This document shows positions 37,401 to 48,656 of a DNA stretch of 64,000 bases, piece after piece. The stretch is taken from positions 4,960,001 to 5,024,000 of the forward strand of contig JAETXT010000006.1 in the NCBI GenBank assembly GCA_019188255.1, given 5' to 3'. Under the pieces are notes generated by a model. The model was not told the origin of the DNA, ran no database searches, and saw only the letters and a program-made list of their open reading frames with translations. This DNA is from Verticillium longisporum. Lineage: Eukaryota > Ascomycota > Sordariomycetes > Glomerellales > Plectosphaerellaceae. The translations under genes were made by a program, and so were the position numbers. Position 1 is the first letter of the stretch; each line of letters starts with the position of its first letter.

Positions 37401-38980
37401 AGAGGAAAGATGCAAGTGAGGCCGTCCGAGTGACTTCAGACACGTAGGTCCCTGCTGGGACTTGTTGATGAAGTCTGTTGGTGAGTCTGGCGATTGTCTG
37501 GTTTGTCGAAGCTGAGCTTTTGCTCGCTTCAGCCTGCTGACGCTCGACTGGGGTGGTGACGCGGCGGATGTCTGTCTGTTGCAATCGTTTGTCGGGCATG
37601 ACCTGATGCCCAGCCGCGTTGTATCGTCTGGACAGCGTTAGGAGTGCAACTCTCATCTTGTTGCCTTGTTCCCTCACACCATGATTGACCGAACGGCAAC
37701 GCGGCTGCGCGGTGTCTATCGCTTCCAATACCAGCCAGCGCCCAGCCCTGTCGGCCTCCACCCCACCACTCGTCTATTCACACCTAATCGAGGTCTGCAG
37801 CGCACTCCAGGGTCAGGGCGACTGGGCCATGTCATCGGGAAAAAGGCAGCCTGGGAAGTCAATTCGGTGCCCAATACCCCGGGGACCCCAGGGACGCCGC
37901 CCAAAGCACGGTCGGTGGCCGGCCGGTGAATCTTGACGGAAGGAGTCCTTGTCCACCCACGGAAAGCCGGTCCATCGCCCCTTTGCAAAAAGTGACAACT
38001 CCCAGTTCAGCAGTAGCGAATGGGTTTCCGTGGCCCTCGCCCAACTATTGTTACGCTGTTTCGTGTCGAGGACGTTGTCGAGGAGAAGCAGGGGCTGTGC
38101 CATCACTCTACATTTCTCCGATTATGGTTCGGAAAGCAGGGAAACGTTACCTCAGGAAGGACCCGAGAGTGGCAGCCTGCGGAGGTTCAGGACCGGCACG
38201 CATGTAGGCATCGAGGTGGCGTCGGCAGGCGATCCCGAGGCGAGGCTGCGAGGATCATTGCCTCGGGGGATAAGTGCGCATGCAGTAGAGGACACCGGCG
38301 GTCGAAGAGAACTCTTCCTAACTGCCTACGATGCCATGGCAGATGTGTCGTCGGCGTGCTCGCAGAGGCACCAAGCACGGCATGACACGCATCTGCTGAA
38401 TGCAACCGGCATGAAGCAAGACAAGGGGCTGCATGGCATATTTGAAGCCTTCACTCGCAGCTGTCACGCCATGCCTAGGTCTATGATCATGTATGATGTC
38501 AAAGGAGAGCCTTCTGTGTGCTGCCTGGAGTGCCGGGATGTTGGGTGCTGGGGGGTGGTGTTGGGGGTTGATCGAGGAAGACATGGGACGTTGCCCGAGT
38601 CATGGAATATGATGTTGGTGACATGGCATGACCACAGTCTGCTTATGTCAGACCGAGAGGTGACGGAGTCGGAAAAGGGACGTCTCCGATTTGTTGGAGG
38701 GCCCGAGAGTGTGACGCGCTGATTGGCTCAAGTTTTGGCTGGTCCTTAATTGATTCTCCCCTCCGACGCGTCTCACCACGCTCGAAGCGCGTCTCTCTCT
38801 GTCTCTGTGACGACCTTGGCTCTTCACGGTCACGACTCGACCACGACCGCGACCTTTGCCATCACGTTGCTTCGCCTTTTCGAAAAAGCCTTGTAGCGCC
38901 CACGAAGCCTGTAGCGCCCACGAAGCCTGTAGCGCCCACGAAGCCTGTAGCGCCCACGAAGCCTGTCGCAGCCAGCAGTC
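34438..38980. other. Gene-poor region upstream of primase
   Basis: 4.5 kb without a recognisable gene. Open frames such as 37949-38722 on the plus strand have no domain features. TACATGTA occurs at 37323-37330. The last 100 bp hold the 18-bp tandem repeat described separately. Confidence 0.5.
38892..38963. repeat. 18-bp tandem repeat in leader of primase gene
   Basis: Four perfect copies of tgtagcgcccacgaagcc ending 17 bp before the primase ATG at 38981. It lies in the 5' UTR or core promoter. Because the unit is a multiple of three, copy-number changes would preserve any overlapping reading frame. Confidence 0.9.
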
Positions 38981-40729
38981 ATGTTCCGACCAGATCACCA
39001 CCGCATTGATGCCAAAAGGCGAAACATTGGCGATCATCGCAAGAAGCAGTTCGCCGAGGCTTCCTACAAGGAGCAGAAATACCCCCATCGCCTCAACTTC
39101 TACGCCGATGCACCCACGGCCGACATTACTCTGGAGCAGTTTGAACAATGGGCCATTGACCGACTACGAAGTGTGTCCCTCTCGGCCCGTTATTGGCATT
39201 CTCTCTTTGGGGGGTTTTCTTTTTTGCTGACCACAAGCAGTCCTGGCCGAACTTGAGGCATGCTCCTTTCGCAACAAGCCCCCCGCCGAGGTTGCCTCCC
39301 ACATGAAGCCCCTCCTCGAAAAGCTCCTCCCCCTCGAGTCGTCCTCCTCGCAGTCGAGTCAGCTGTTCGCCCAGCGACAAAAGGACCACTACAGCCACTT
39401 TATCCTGCGTCTGGCCTTTGCCTCGACCGAAGACCTGCGCCGCCGCTTCTCCCGAGTCGAGACGATGCTGTTTCGCCTGCGCTTCAACTCGGACGACCTC
39501 GCCGACCGGAATGCCTTTGTGGCCGGCCTCGAGCTCGACTGGTGGGAGACGGTCACCGAAGACGAGCGTGCCGCGCTCTCGTCCGAGCTCGCCGCCATGA
39601 TGCCCGCACGCGCCAAGGCGAGCGGCAGCCACAACCCCGAGGACGAGACGTGGTTCAAGGTCGACTGGGCCCGCGTGCCCGAGCTCGTCGAGCAGAGGCG
39701 TGTGCTCCTGCGCGCCGGCAAGGCCTACGTGCCGGCGCGCGAGCAGGCGAGCATGGTGCTCGGCGAGTTCACCCAGCGCCTCGAGAAGCAGCTCGAGCTC
39801 ACGGCGCGCGCCCTGCCGCGCCTCGACGAGGACGACCGCCTGACGCCCATCCTCGACCACCTCTCGAAGAACTTCATCACCCCCGACTCGGCCTACCTCT
39901 CGGGCACGACGTCGGCGGCCGGCCTCGGCGCCGACATGTCGGCCCGCAACGTCGACACCCTCGCGGCGGCGCACTTCCCGGCCTGCATGGCCCACCTGCA
40001 CCGCTCGCTGCGCCGCGACGCCCACCTCAAGCACTACGGCCGCCTGCAGTACACGCTCTTCCTCAAGGGCATCGGCCTCTCGCTCGAGGAGTGCCTGCTC
40101 TTCTGGCGCCAGGGGTTCCGCAACGTCACCGACGACGTCTTCAACAAGGAGTACCGCTACAACGTGCGCCACGTCTACGGCGACGTCGGCGGCGACGCCA
40201 TCCGCCGCGGCGGCGGCTACAGTCCCTTCAGCTGCCAGAAGATCCTGACCGAGCACCCGCCCGGCCCCGGCGAGGCCCACGGCTGCCCCTACCGCCACTT
40301 TGACCTCGAGAACCTCAACGCCCTCATGGGCGGCATGGGCGTCACCGAGCGCGGTGTCCTGCAGGGTGTCAGGGAGGACAAGGAGGGCCAGAGGTTCCAC
40401 ATGGCGTGTAATCGGTATGTTTTCTTCTCTCTTCTTCTTTGCTCCTGCGTTTCTCCTTCCCCCTTTCTTTCCTTTACTTCTGTCTTTTTCTGCCTGGCTC
40501 TTCAGGACACCGGGCCAGAAGGTGCTTATCGACCGTTAAACTTTGCTGACTCCCCAGCGTCTTCGAGCACCTCCACAAGCAGGAAATCAAAAAGGCAAAG
40601 GACGAAAGCGTCTTCACGTCGGCCCAGCTCGAGACGATCGTGCACCCGAACGAGTACTTCAAGAGGAGCTACCTGCTGAAGAACCTCGACAAGGCGCGTC
40701 AGGTGGACGTCAAGATGGAGGGCGCCTAG
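38981..40729 (+). CDS. pri2: DNA primase large subunit
   Basis: Three exons, 38981-39170, 39241-40414, 40558-40729, giving 511 aa. The introns (70 and 143 bp) have GCTGAC branch sites. The protein matches the eukaryotic/archaeal primase large subunit: the DHYSHFILRLAF segment with RFSRVETMLFRLR after it, and a C-terminal iron-sulfur domain. The four predicted [4Fe-4S] ligands are Cys312, Cys395, Cys412 and Cys453, spaced 83-17-41, close to the 81-17-40 spacing in yeast Pri2; the motif HGCPYRHFDLENL is intact. With the small subunit and DNA polymerase alpha it makes the RNA-DNA primers for replication in the nucleus. The last exon carries VFEHLHKQEIKKAK, ending in a short basic/acidic tail. 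No lesions seen. Confidence 0.95.
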
Positions 40730-43700
40730 GCATAGGGCGTGTGAGGGGCGCTCCCGAGGGGGTCGTCGCGGCGCGGGCGGGCGATGTGGCTTGCATGGTC
40801 TTTTTGGACGCGGGATACATGGCATGATGACGGGTTTGGCCTTTGGGAAGAGAGAATGTCCACGATTCGGACTGGATGGCGTTTTGGTCTTTTTATTGCG
40901 CGGTATGGGATAGCATGTGGATACTGGCTTTTTTCGTATTGCCGATGTTACATTATCTGTCCATTTGTCTTGGACGATTATATTCCATCTGAAGTCCATA
41001 CGTACTTTGACCACTCCTCGAGTCCACTTACATACTTCCCCTTGATGTATCTATATCGCCGCCGGATGTGCCCTTGAGATGCTGTTAGGGCGAGTACCGG
41101 CAAGCAATCGAATGTTGCACCTGGTGTGCTCTAGGTCCTGAGGGCCTACGAACAGGCAGACGACAACCGTCCCTCGGACACGCAGGCGTCGCCCACAACA
41201 TTCGAGCTCAGGGAACGATGGTCCACACTGACGCCTCTTTTTAAAGACAAGACATGTGTCCTAGACAGAGCATTCTTTAGTCAATGGTGGCAACGTGACA
41301 AGCCCTTCGTAACCAACACACGGCACGCACCTCGTCACGCAAGGCTGCAAAGTGCAGAAGCACGTAAGCCTCGCTGATCCACCCAGGAGTTGTCGTATCA
41401 TGATGATCCAGACAGCGGCCGTCTGGAGAGACCGATCGCTACGCTGAAGATACACTGGCATGGTGCCCGGCTGGTCGCACACTATATGGGACCTGACAGT
41501 GAAGCCACCTGCGTTGTGGTCGTCATGGCCTGCCGGCCGACCCTTGTCAAGAATCAGATGCTCACTGAGACGGATGGAATGGCCCTCCAGGAACCATCTG
41601 AACAAGTCATAAGCTACGGCAAGCCTCGATGCACCCCATCATAGGCTGGACATCCAGGGTCCATGGGAGATGGACCCTTTCGACGCCGAGCACCCAAACG
41701 GTATCGCGAATCGTGGCGCGACCGCTTCCGTTTCGACAAGGTCGACGAAAAGGAGAAGAGGCCCGCATCTCACGGTCGAGACACGTCCTGCCCTTGCCGC
41801 CACGACGGACGCCCTAAGAGGCACGACTGCACGATGAGGTCATGCCGTCAGCATTCGAGCCCTCGTCCCAAAGGCGCCAAGCGCCGGCCTTCTCGTCCCC
41901 TTGTTTACTCTTCTCTCTGTCTCCCCTTTCTCGCCATGCCAGCAGCACGGGTCGTGGGGACATGGTTTGAAGGGCCGTAGGGACCCCCAGTGTGTGCCGT
42001 GGCGAAAATCCAGCCGGCCAGGTCTCCTCCCCTCCCTTCCACGGAGGAACGGGGTCCAGTTCGCTCGTGCGTCATCCCCCCAGGGTCGTGACATCGTCGG
42101 ACGTTCTAGACCCGTCCAGAACCGGGCGGGCGGGGGAGGGACCCAGAGCCCGCGCCGCGCCGGAGGGCCAGTCCGGTGCTGGCTTGTTGGTCCGGTATGG
42201 GTGCTCCCTTGGATGGTAGTGGATGGTAGTCGGCAACCTGTTTTGTTCGTTGGTGCCCTGGCCTTGTCGACTTGCATGTGGACAGGCTGCGGGGAGAGCA
42301 AGGGTGACGGCCACGGATGGCTGGACAGAGAAGGGGGGTCCTGGTCCAGATCAATCGAATTTTCCCTTCCCTTTCACTGCGTTGCAACTTTCTTACGCCG
42401 TGATGCTGGGGACATCATCTCCACAACACGGTGGGAACAGCCTTTTGCGCCGAGCAGGGCAGCGCGTTCGGACGGACGACCACATCCAGCATGGAGCACC
42501 GTCCAGGCTGGCCGGAGCATGGGAAGCTCATGTGTGCCCCGGATTCCATGGGATGGGCATCGCCACGCGGGATAATCGCAACTTAATCTGCCTGTCGCCT
42601 CTACCCAAGCTCCGACTTGTGATCCATGCCACGGGGCGCAGCACGTCACGAGCAGAGCACGATCCCTTCCTTGGTGCAGTCTCTTGCCACACGTCAGATG
42701 GGGGAAAATCGACTGCCACTGACGATGGGGGGCTCCGTCTCGTGTGTTTCTTCCTGTCACCGATGCAAGGAAACGGCGGAGAGAAAGAGCCCTGCATTGC
42801 GTCGAACGGCACAATGACATCGCCATGCATGGGCTAGCGCGCCGACTTGCTTAGGGCTGTGTGTGTCTCGGCGAGGGGATTGATCCTCCCCACCACCACC
42901 ACCACCAGTGGGCCGCAGAGGCAAGAAGGGTGCGAATAGCATCACAAGTCTTGGTGTCGACAGACAAGGAATGAGGACAGAGTGGTCAGAGACGACATGC
43001 AAGTCGAGTGATCGGCACGACCGTGACGAGCTCGTGCGTTCGTGCGTTCGTGCGTTCGTGTGCGAGGACGGTACCATGTACATGCGGGCGAAAGCTTGTC
43101 GTCGCATGGTGAGACCACACGCCCAAGATGGCACGAGGTGTCGTCTTGGCAATCTCGATCCAGGGAAGGATTGGCGTGTACAGAGCATACGGCGAGAAAA
43201 GACGGGAAACGAAAACGAGAAAAAAAAAACTAAAAAAACTTGCTCGTGAGAACGACTGACCGGCTCCGAGGGTGCCGGCTCAACGACTCGTGCCCTTGCT
43301 TCCAAGATGGCGTTTGACCTGCGTGCCTGTCTCTGCAGTGCATCCAGAGCCAAGAGCAGGATGCAAGTCGCGACGTCGCGCTCCCTCCGTCCATCGCGGG
43401 TGCGCAGTGAAGGTGAAGGTCTGTGGGTGGTGGGATGCAGAAGCAGCCGAGAGAGACACCGGGATGAATCGTAAATCGCTCGGTTTTTTTTTTATTTTAT
43501 TTTTTTTCTCTTTTCTCCCCTCTGCCTACTTGTTTCTTCCGTTCTGCTGCGAGGTCCCTACCGACTTCTTCTGTGCTGGTCAGCAGGAAAACAAAGAATG
43601 GACGAGCACCGCCGGCAGTTGCGTGCCCCGCTGTCGAGGATGTAGTTTAGGGCCCTTCCCCTAGACCTCCCCTAGACCCTCCCCTAGACCCTTCCCTAAG

Positions 43701-44114
43701 CCCTAAGGTCCCCCCTAGACCCCTTCTAAGAATCCCATTCAGCATGACACCGCTTCGTATCAGCGGCCGACCCCCGAGAATAGAAACAGGCGCTGCACCA
43801 AGACACGAGCGGCACGACCAAAGGCAACAGAGATCTCTCCATCGGTCGCTGAAAGGAGCGACCACGGCAGGAAGACGATCCATCTCCATACCAGGATCCC
43901 GACCGTATCTGTCTGTCTGCAGACAATGGAGGGGTGTGTCGACATCGACCGTTACGGCTGCTGATGGAAGGGTCCCACGCAGGGGTGCGCGGGAGCACAG
44001 GAACAAGAGAAAACAGGCAGCGCAGCCTCAGCCACCGCCCATGGACGCAGATGCGAGGCTCTATTTCTGTCCTGGACGACCTACCTACCTACCTCTCGGT
44101 ACCAGGTAGGTAGG
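40730..44114. other. Gene-poor region between primase and transposon
   Basis: 3.4 kb with no convincing gene. Features: a gtgcgttc 8-bp triplet repeat near 43035-43060, a degenerate CCCTAGAC minisatellite (43648-43730), and a TACC/GGTA inverted repeat at about 44080-44112 directly abutting the transposon. Confidence 0.5.
43648..43730. repeat. Degenerate CCCCTAGAC minisatellite with CCCTAA units
   Basis: Four or five imperfect ~12-bp units of cccctagaccct grading into ccctaagccctaagg. The last units equal the fungal telomeric hexamer (CCCTAA) plus a base, but the array is short and degenerate. Confidence 0.7.
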
Positions 44115-44156
44115 CAAGCGGTTTGCAAAAAAAATAGCCCATATTAAATTCCTCAC
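44115..44156. repeat. Left terminal inverted repeat
   Basis: Matches the reverse complement of 45278-45319 with two differences (A/G and T/C transitions, as RIP would leave). Confidence 0.9.
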
Positions 44157-44158
44157 TA

Positions 44159-45259
44159 TTACCACCTAGTTATCCGCCCCCCCATTTCTACTATATCCTT
44201 CATCCGTTAGGGCATTAAATCAATCCACCTATTAATACGCTCTAGATAGGCTTAAAGCTCTACCCAGGCCTCTATAGCTAAAGCCTTAAGGTCTTCTATA
44301 TCCTATATAGCGTGCTTCCTAATATTCTACTTAGGGATCCTCTAGGCGTTCTCTATAGGCGAGAGATCTAGTAACGCTAGCGTATTAAAGTAATATTATA
44401 GGCCCTGCTCTTCCTTCTAGGTCCTATAGATATTAGGCCCTCTACTAGGCCTATAGCCAGAGTCTCTATCTTCCTCTAAGATAAACTAATAGCCTACTTA
44501 GAGCTAGGGCTTAACCTAGGCCTCTAGAATCTAGTCCCGATAGACCTGCTAGCTTATCTTCCTATTACTATTCCCGGGGACCTCGTAGAAGACTAAGTTA
44601 GATACGAAATCGTACCTAATAGCTACCTAGGCATAGAGTCTCTTCTTATACTTTAGCTTAGGCTCTACGCACTCTTAGATATAGTTAGGGCAATAGCGCT
44701 CGCCTAGCTTCCGGAGTATCTAAGCCTTACCCTCTAGCCTAAGGCTAAAATGAACCTCGTCGCTAAAACGGATATCTCTCTAGTCCTCTAGAGTAGGGCG
44801 AAGAGCTAGGGCTTTCTCTATAGCTTAGAGGCGTTATTTAGTAACTATTAGAGATACCTATTACTTATTATAAGTAATATACTTCCTATACCTAAGGGTC
44901 TTAAGGGATCTCTAGATAGTCTACTAATAGTAAGTAATATAGACGCTAGCCTCGTAGGCTAGGGTCTATTAATTAAGGGTATAGGCCTTAAATCTAGCCT
45001 TCTAGATTAACTACTCTATAAGCTCTAGGTCCCTAGGCGTAAAGGATCTTAGGCGGCTACGGGTATCTAGTCTCTAGGGGTCGTTATAGAGGTATCGGTC
45101 GTAGTATTCTTTAAGGATCCGATTTCTAGTACGAGCTAGAACTCTATTTAATTTAAAGAGACGTATTTTAAAATAGGGAATCTTATACCGTTCTATATAT
45201 TTAATAGCCCCTAGGATCCTGGATTTCGTAGGCGTCTGGTGATGGGGTTGTTCGGCCAT
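44159..45259 (-). pseudogene. DDE transposase of the Tc1/mariner-type element, stop-ridden
   Basis: From the ATG at 45259 (MAEQPHHQTPTKSRILGAIK) to a TAA at 44159-44161 the frame is exactly 367 codons with no indel, yet it is interrupted by many stops, nearly all TAG. The catalytic regions can still be read: FSDEVHF (Asp167), EEDRDSGY (Asp264 or Asp266) and LDLSPIEN (Asp298), in the DDE/DDD order of the superfamily and close to a DD34D spacing. TAG is what RIP makes from CAG (Gln) and, via the other strand, from TGG (Trp), so the stop spectrum itself supports RIP. N-terminal residues resemble the DNA-binding helix region of fungal DDE-superfamily endonucleases. Non-functional as written. Confidence 0.9.
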
Positions 45260-45277
45260 TTCGTAGGTTGTTGTAAG

Positions 45278-45319
45278 GTGAGGGATTTAATATGGGCCAT
45301 TTTTTTTGCAAACCGCTTG
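45278..45319. repeat. Right terminal inverted repeat
   Basis: Partner of 44115-44156; the outer end reads CAAGCGGTTTGC on the minus strand, including an A8 tract. Confidence 0.9.
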
Positions 45320-48300
45320 GTAGGTCATATACACCGATCCGCACGTTTCGTTTCCGTCGTCTCGCGTACGAGGGAGCAACGTCGCCTGCCGTGCCGGCTC
45401 TCTGCCTCGCCTCAAGGGAAAGTAAAGTAAAAAGTGCAGCATGCGGCCGCTCGTGTCCCCCAAGCCTGTCCCCGGTCCTCGTGCCGCCGCCTGGACACGT
45501 TGAGACATGCATCTTTGCTCTGCAGCTCCAAGAGACGCTGCCCTGCCGACTCCTCGCTGCCCTGCCGACTCCTCGCTACGCTGTCGGGCCGGGCGCGGCA
45601 AATGATTCGGGGCCCAACGTCCCTGGTCCATCAGCCTGAAGTGCAGCCAAAGGCAGCAGACGCAGCCAAATGGCAGCAGACGCAGTGACAGAAGGCGCTG
45701 CGTGCTGTCCTGCGCTGTCCTGCGCTGTCATGCTCGTACCGTGCAACGGGCGGCGACGCCCAAGCCGCGTCCCATGTCCTGGCATGTTCGTGTCCCGACC
45801 TAGGTGCCCAGCAGGCAGTCGGCCTAATGGATGGACCTTACACTTTGCGTCGAGCACCGCTGACAAACTTCACAACGAGCCTTCACCACCCGAGCATAGA
45901 GTCACCAGGCACCCAAACAGGCCCCCCTGCCTCCCTGCCTCCCTGCCTCCCTGCCTCATCTCCCGACCCGCGCAATGAGGCCACTGAGTTTGAGCAGACT
46001 TAAGCTTTGTCAGAAGAGCCTTCCCTACAAACGAGACGTGAGAGAGAGAGAAAGAGAAAAAAAAACTTTGAGATACCATGTACTGCAGATCAAAATGGGC
46101 TCCCTCCGGATCCCCAGGGATCACCGCATCCAGGCTCCACAGGGATGAAACACGCGCGGGCGGGGGGGGCATTTTCGCATCTCGACATGCCAGCAGCCCA
46201 GCACGGACAAGTCAGCACGGACAGACGGCGCATCGTTCGCGAGCTGGCTACCACGGCAAAGGCAGGACGACCAGGAGGCTGTGCTGCAGGTGGATCGTCA
46301 TCTGGCACGCCCGTCGGACTGCCTACCTGTACATGTGCCTAGGTAAGCTTGCCTAGGTGCCTGAGAACGGAGAGATCTTCACATCAACGGTGGCATTCAA
46401 ATCTTAACATGGTTTGGACTGGGAGGGCGAGCGTTTGACTTTCCCCTGCCCATCTTGTTTGTGTTTGTTTGTCTTGATATCGTTCAGAGCATGTAATTCC
46501 ATAAGGACACGTCACGCCTTGCTGCGAACAGAGGCCTGCTCATCCCGGCGAGACCCTGTCAAGCCTGTCCACCGGCGAAATGCTGCCAGAGCCCGTCGCC
46601 CTGAGGGGGGCTTGACGTCGTGGTGCAGTGAAATGGTGCCCCTCTGGTGCATCTGGTCGACGCCTGCCCTGAATGGAGGGGGTTACTATGTACCATGTCC
46701 TGGCCGCGGCGGGGGCTCTTCCAGCGCTGGGTGACGAGCTGGACCCTGGAATTCCAGGGTCTTTGGCGCTAACGTCAGTGTGGATCGTCCCCGTCCAAGA
46801 ATACCCTTCGCAAACCTCGCAAACTCGGACACTCGCGAAGCGACAGCAGGGCACCAACATGACACGAGCGACAAGTCAGACAAGTGCAATTCTTCGATCA
46901 ATTGGTATCTTGGTATCTGATGCATCAAAAAAAAAAAAAAAAAACGCCATCGCTTGCTCCACAGGATCGCAGATCGTGATGCGTAAGACTGAGACAGTAA
47001 GTAATGTGGTATCTCCGATGGCCCTCTCTCCACCCAACGCGCGATGCAACGCAAGGAAAAGACAATCCAAAGCATGACATATGAAAATGAAGCCATTCCG
47101 ACTCTTGCCCTCCTTGGCACTGACATGCGGGCGACGTCAGAGGCAGGGGCGGAAAACAACCAAAGCCGACCGTCGACGCCCCACGTCCATTGCTGATTGG
47201 CGCGCCCGTCGGCGCCGGCAGAGACGTGCCCTGTGGCCTGCCTGTGGCCTGCATCATTGGCTGCGGGACTTGTCCCCAACCATGGCGTGCCGACAAGTCG
47301 AGGCCGTGCTCTGGAGGACGTGACACTCCGCTGCGAGAGAGCCAGGTGACACATTGTGACAAGGTCGCCGGCGCCTCGGTCCAATGTGTGTCACTGACCA
47401 CAGGCCGATTGACCGAAACCATCCCAACGAACAAGACTGTGTTGGTCGAGGTCTGGACCCGTGTCGGCCGAGGTGGGGTGGTAGGTGACCAAAGTTGTGG
47501 TGACGCCCAATGGGATGAGCCGGGTTGGGTCGAACCACCGACCGCACGCGGCCCAGCGGCTTGGACGCACACAGCCACGGGATGCAGACCGTGCAGTGTC
47601 CGGCTGCCACGGCGGAATGGAAATGGAAAAGGGGGATAAGAAGGAGGATATGGGTGAACGGGGAAAGTGTCGCGGTTGGGCTGCCAGGAACCCGAGGCAA
47701 CGGAATTCCCTCTCAGCACCACAAAGAGAGGAGGCGGCGAAAGCGAGCCTGCTCTGTGTGGATCATCGCACTGGGGAGACCAGTCATGCTGACGAGGTGG
47801 GTTTTCTCCGGGATCCATGCTTCCACTGGCGTGTCGCATCAGGTCGAGTGCACTCAGCTGTGTGCTGCTTGGGCCCAGGAGACAACGGCTGAGAACCGAG
47901 TCATAGCCCCAAAGGTGGACCGACCGGGAAGCTTGGAGCTTGGAGCTTGGCCGGCCGTAGGGCATGGCGCTGTTGGTAGTGCCAACTCAATTCCCGTCAT
48001 GCGTCGCGGTGTCCGGGTCCGATGCCAAAGTCCGACTTGGTAGCGTCGGATGGCTGTTGTCTGACTGGCCGCCCTCTGCCTTTCTGGGCTTCATGCCTTG
48101 GGGCGAGGGCGGTTTGACGTTGGTGGCCGCTGGGATTGGGCAGACGTTTGCTTTGCCTTTCGTGCGTTAAAGGATAGCGACGGAGCGTTGCCATGGCATT
48201 GTTGCATTGCGCATGGCAACGATCGGTGGCCTTTTGGGAGGCTGCTGCTGATGAGGGCGTCGTCTTGACAGCCCATCACAGGTCGTGTTTTCGTTAAGAA

Positions 48301-48386
48301 TCTGGGACTATTCATATTCCACAGGTGGTGCCATCAGTTCGTCGAAAGCCACGGGCTCGATTCCCGTTTTTGTCACACCCGGTCGT
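45320..48386. other. Gene-poor region
   Basis: 3 kb with no recognisable gene. Holds a (ctgcctcc)4 repeat near 45925-45957, a CCTAGGT-rich cluster at 46321-46360, and an A18 run at 46927-46944. Open frames have no family features. Confidence 0.5.
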
Positions 48387-48656
48387 TCAGGTGAAGCCAG
48401 TCTTCTTGGCGCACCTCTCACAGTAGTAGAGATTTGTGGAGATGCGAACCATGCCGTATGAGCTGGGGTCGTCTGTTGAAGTCATCTCGGTGGCAGATGC
48501 GCACCGCATGCAGCGAATCGTCTCGACTGAGACGACGATGGGTGCCGAGTCCATGCTAGGGCAGTATGAAGCAGACGCTGCGGAGAGATCTGAGTCTGAG
48601 CTGGAGGAGGATGAGGAGCTGCCGTAGTGAACAGAGGAAGGGCGTGCTGAAGGCAT
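48387..48656 (-). CDS. Small zinc-ribbon-like CxxC/CxxC protein
   Basis: Intronless 89-aa frame from the ATG at 48656. The first ~45 residues are Ser-rich and disordered with an eight-Ser run. The C-terminal half has two CxxC knuckles, Cys49/Cys52 (RCMRC) and Cys79/Cys82 (YYCERCAKK), separated by a polar 26-residue loop with STDDPSSYGMVRI. This pattern suggests one bound zinc ion. Similar short conserved hypothetical proteins with YYCERCAK ends occur in Sordariomycetes, to my recollection; no function is known. The gene stands alone in a gene-poor stretch. Coding status is supported by the paired cysteines and the compact domain, not by context. Confidence 0.7.
   Translation of the reverse strand: MPSARPSSVHYGSSSSSSSSDSDLSAASASYCPSMDSAPIVVSVETIRCMRCASATEMTSTDDPSSYGMVRISTNLYYCERCAKKTGFT

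Larger units (their letters stand above)
44115..45319. mobile_element. Tc1/mariner-type DNA transposon, RIP-mutated relic
   Basis: A 1.2-kb element bounded by ~42-bp terminal inverted repeats (CAAGCGGTTTGCAAAA outermost), with TA dinucleotides 1-2 bp outside each end (44111-44112 and 45321-45322), consistent with TA target duplication. Between the repeats, base composition shifts sharply to A+T with TA, CTA and TAG everywhere, while CA and TG are nearly absent. That is the expected result of RIP (CpA to TpA on both strands). The single frame for the transposase runs from near the right repeat into the left one. It has lost coding capacity and could only move if another copy supplied enzyme. 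Confidence 0.92.

Noticed and set aside
37949..38722. 257-codon plus-strand frame upstream of primase
   Set aside because: No motif or domain, mixed composition and several equally open overlapping frames.
39260..40303. Long alternative frames (plus and minus) over the primase gene
   Set aside because: Shadows of the GC-rich primase exon. Only one frame carries the iron-sulfur cysteines and family motifs.
46927..46944. A18 run as a possible SINE or retroelement tail
   Set aside because: No Pol III boxes, target-site duplication or repeated body precede it.
48345..48380. tRNA-like T arm (acggg ctcgatt cccgt) before the CxxC gene
   Set aside because: The flanking sequence does not give an acceptor stem, D arm or anticodon arm at the right distances on this strand, so it is a chance stem-loop.
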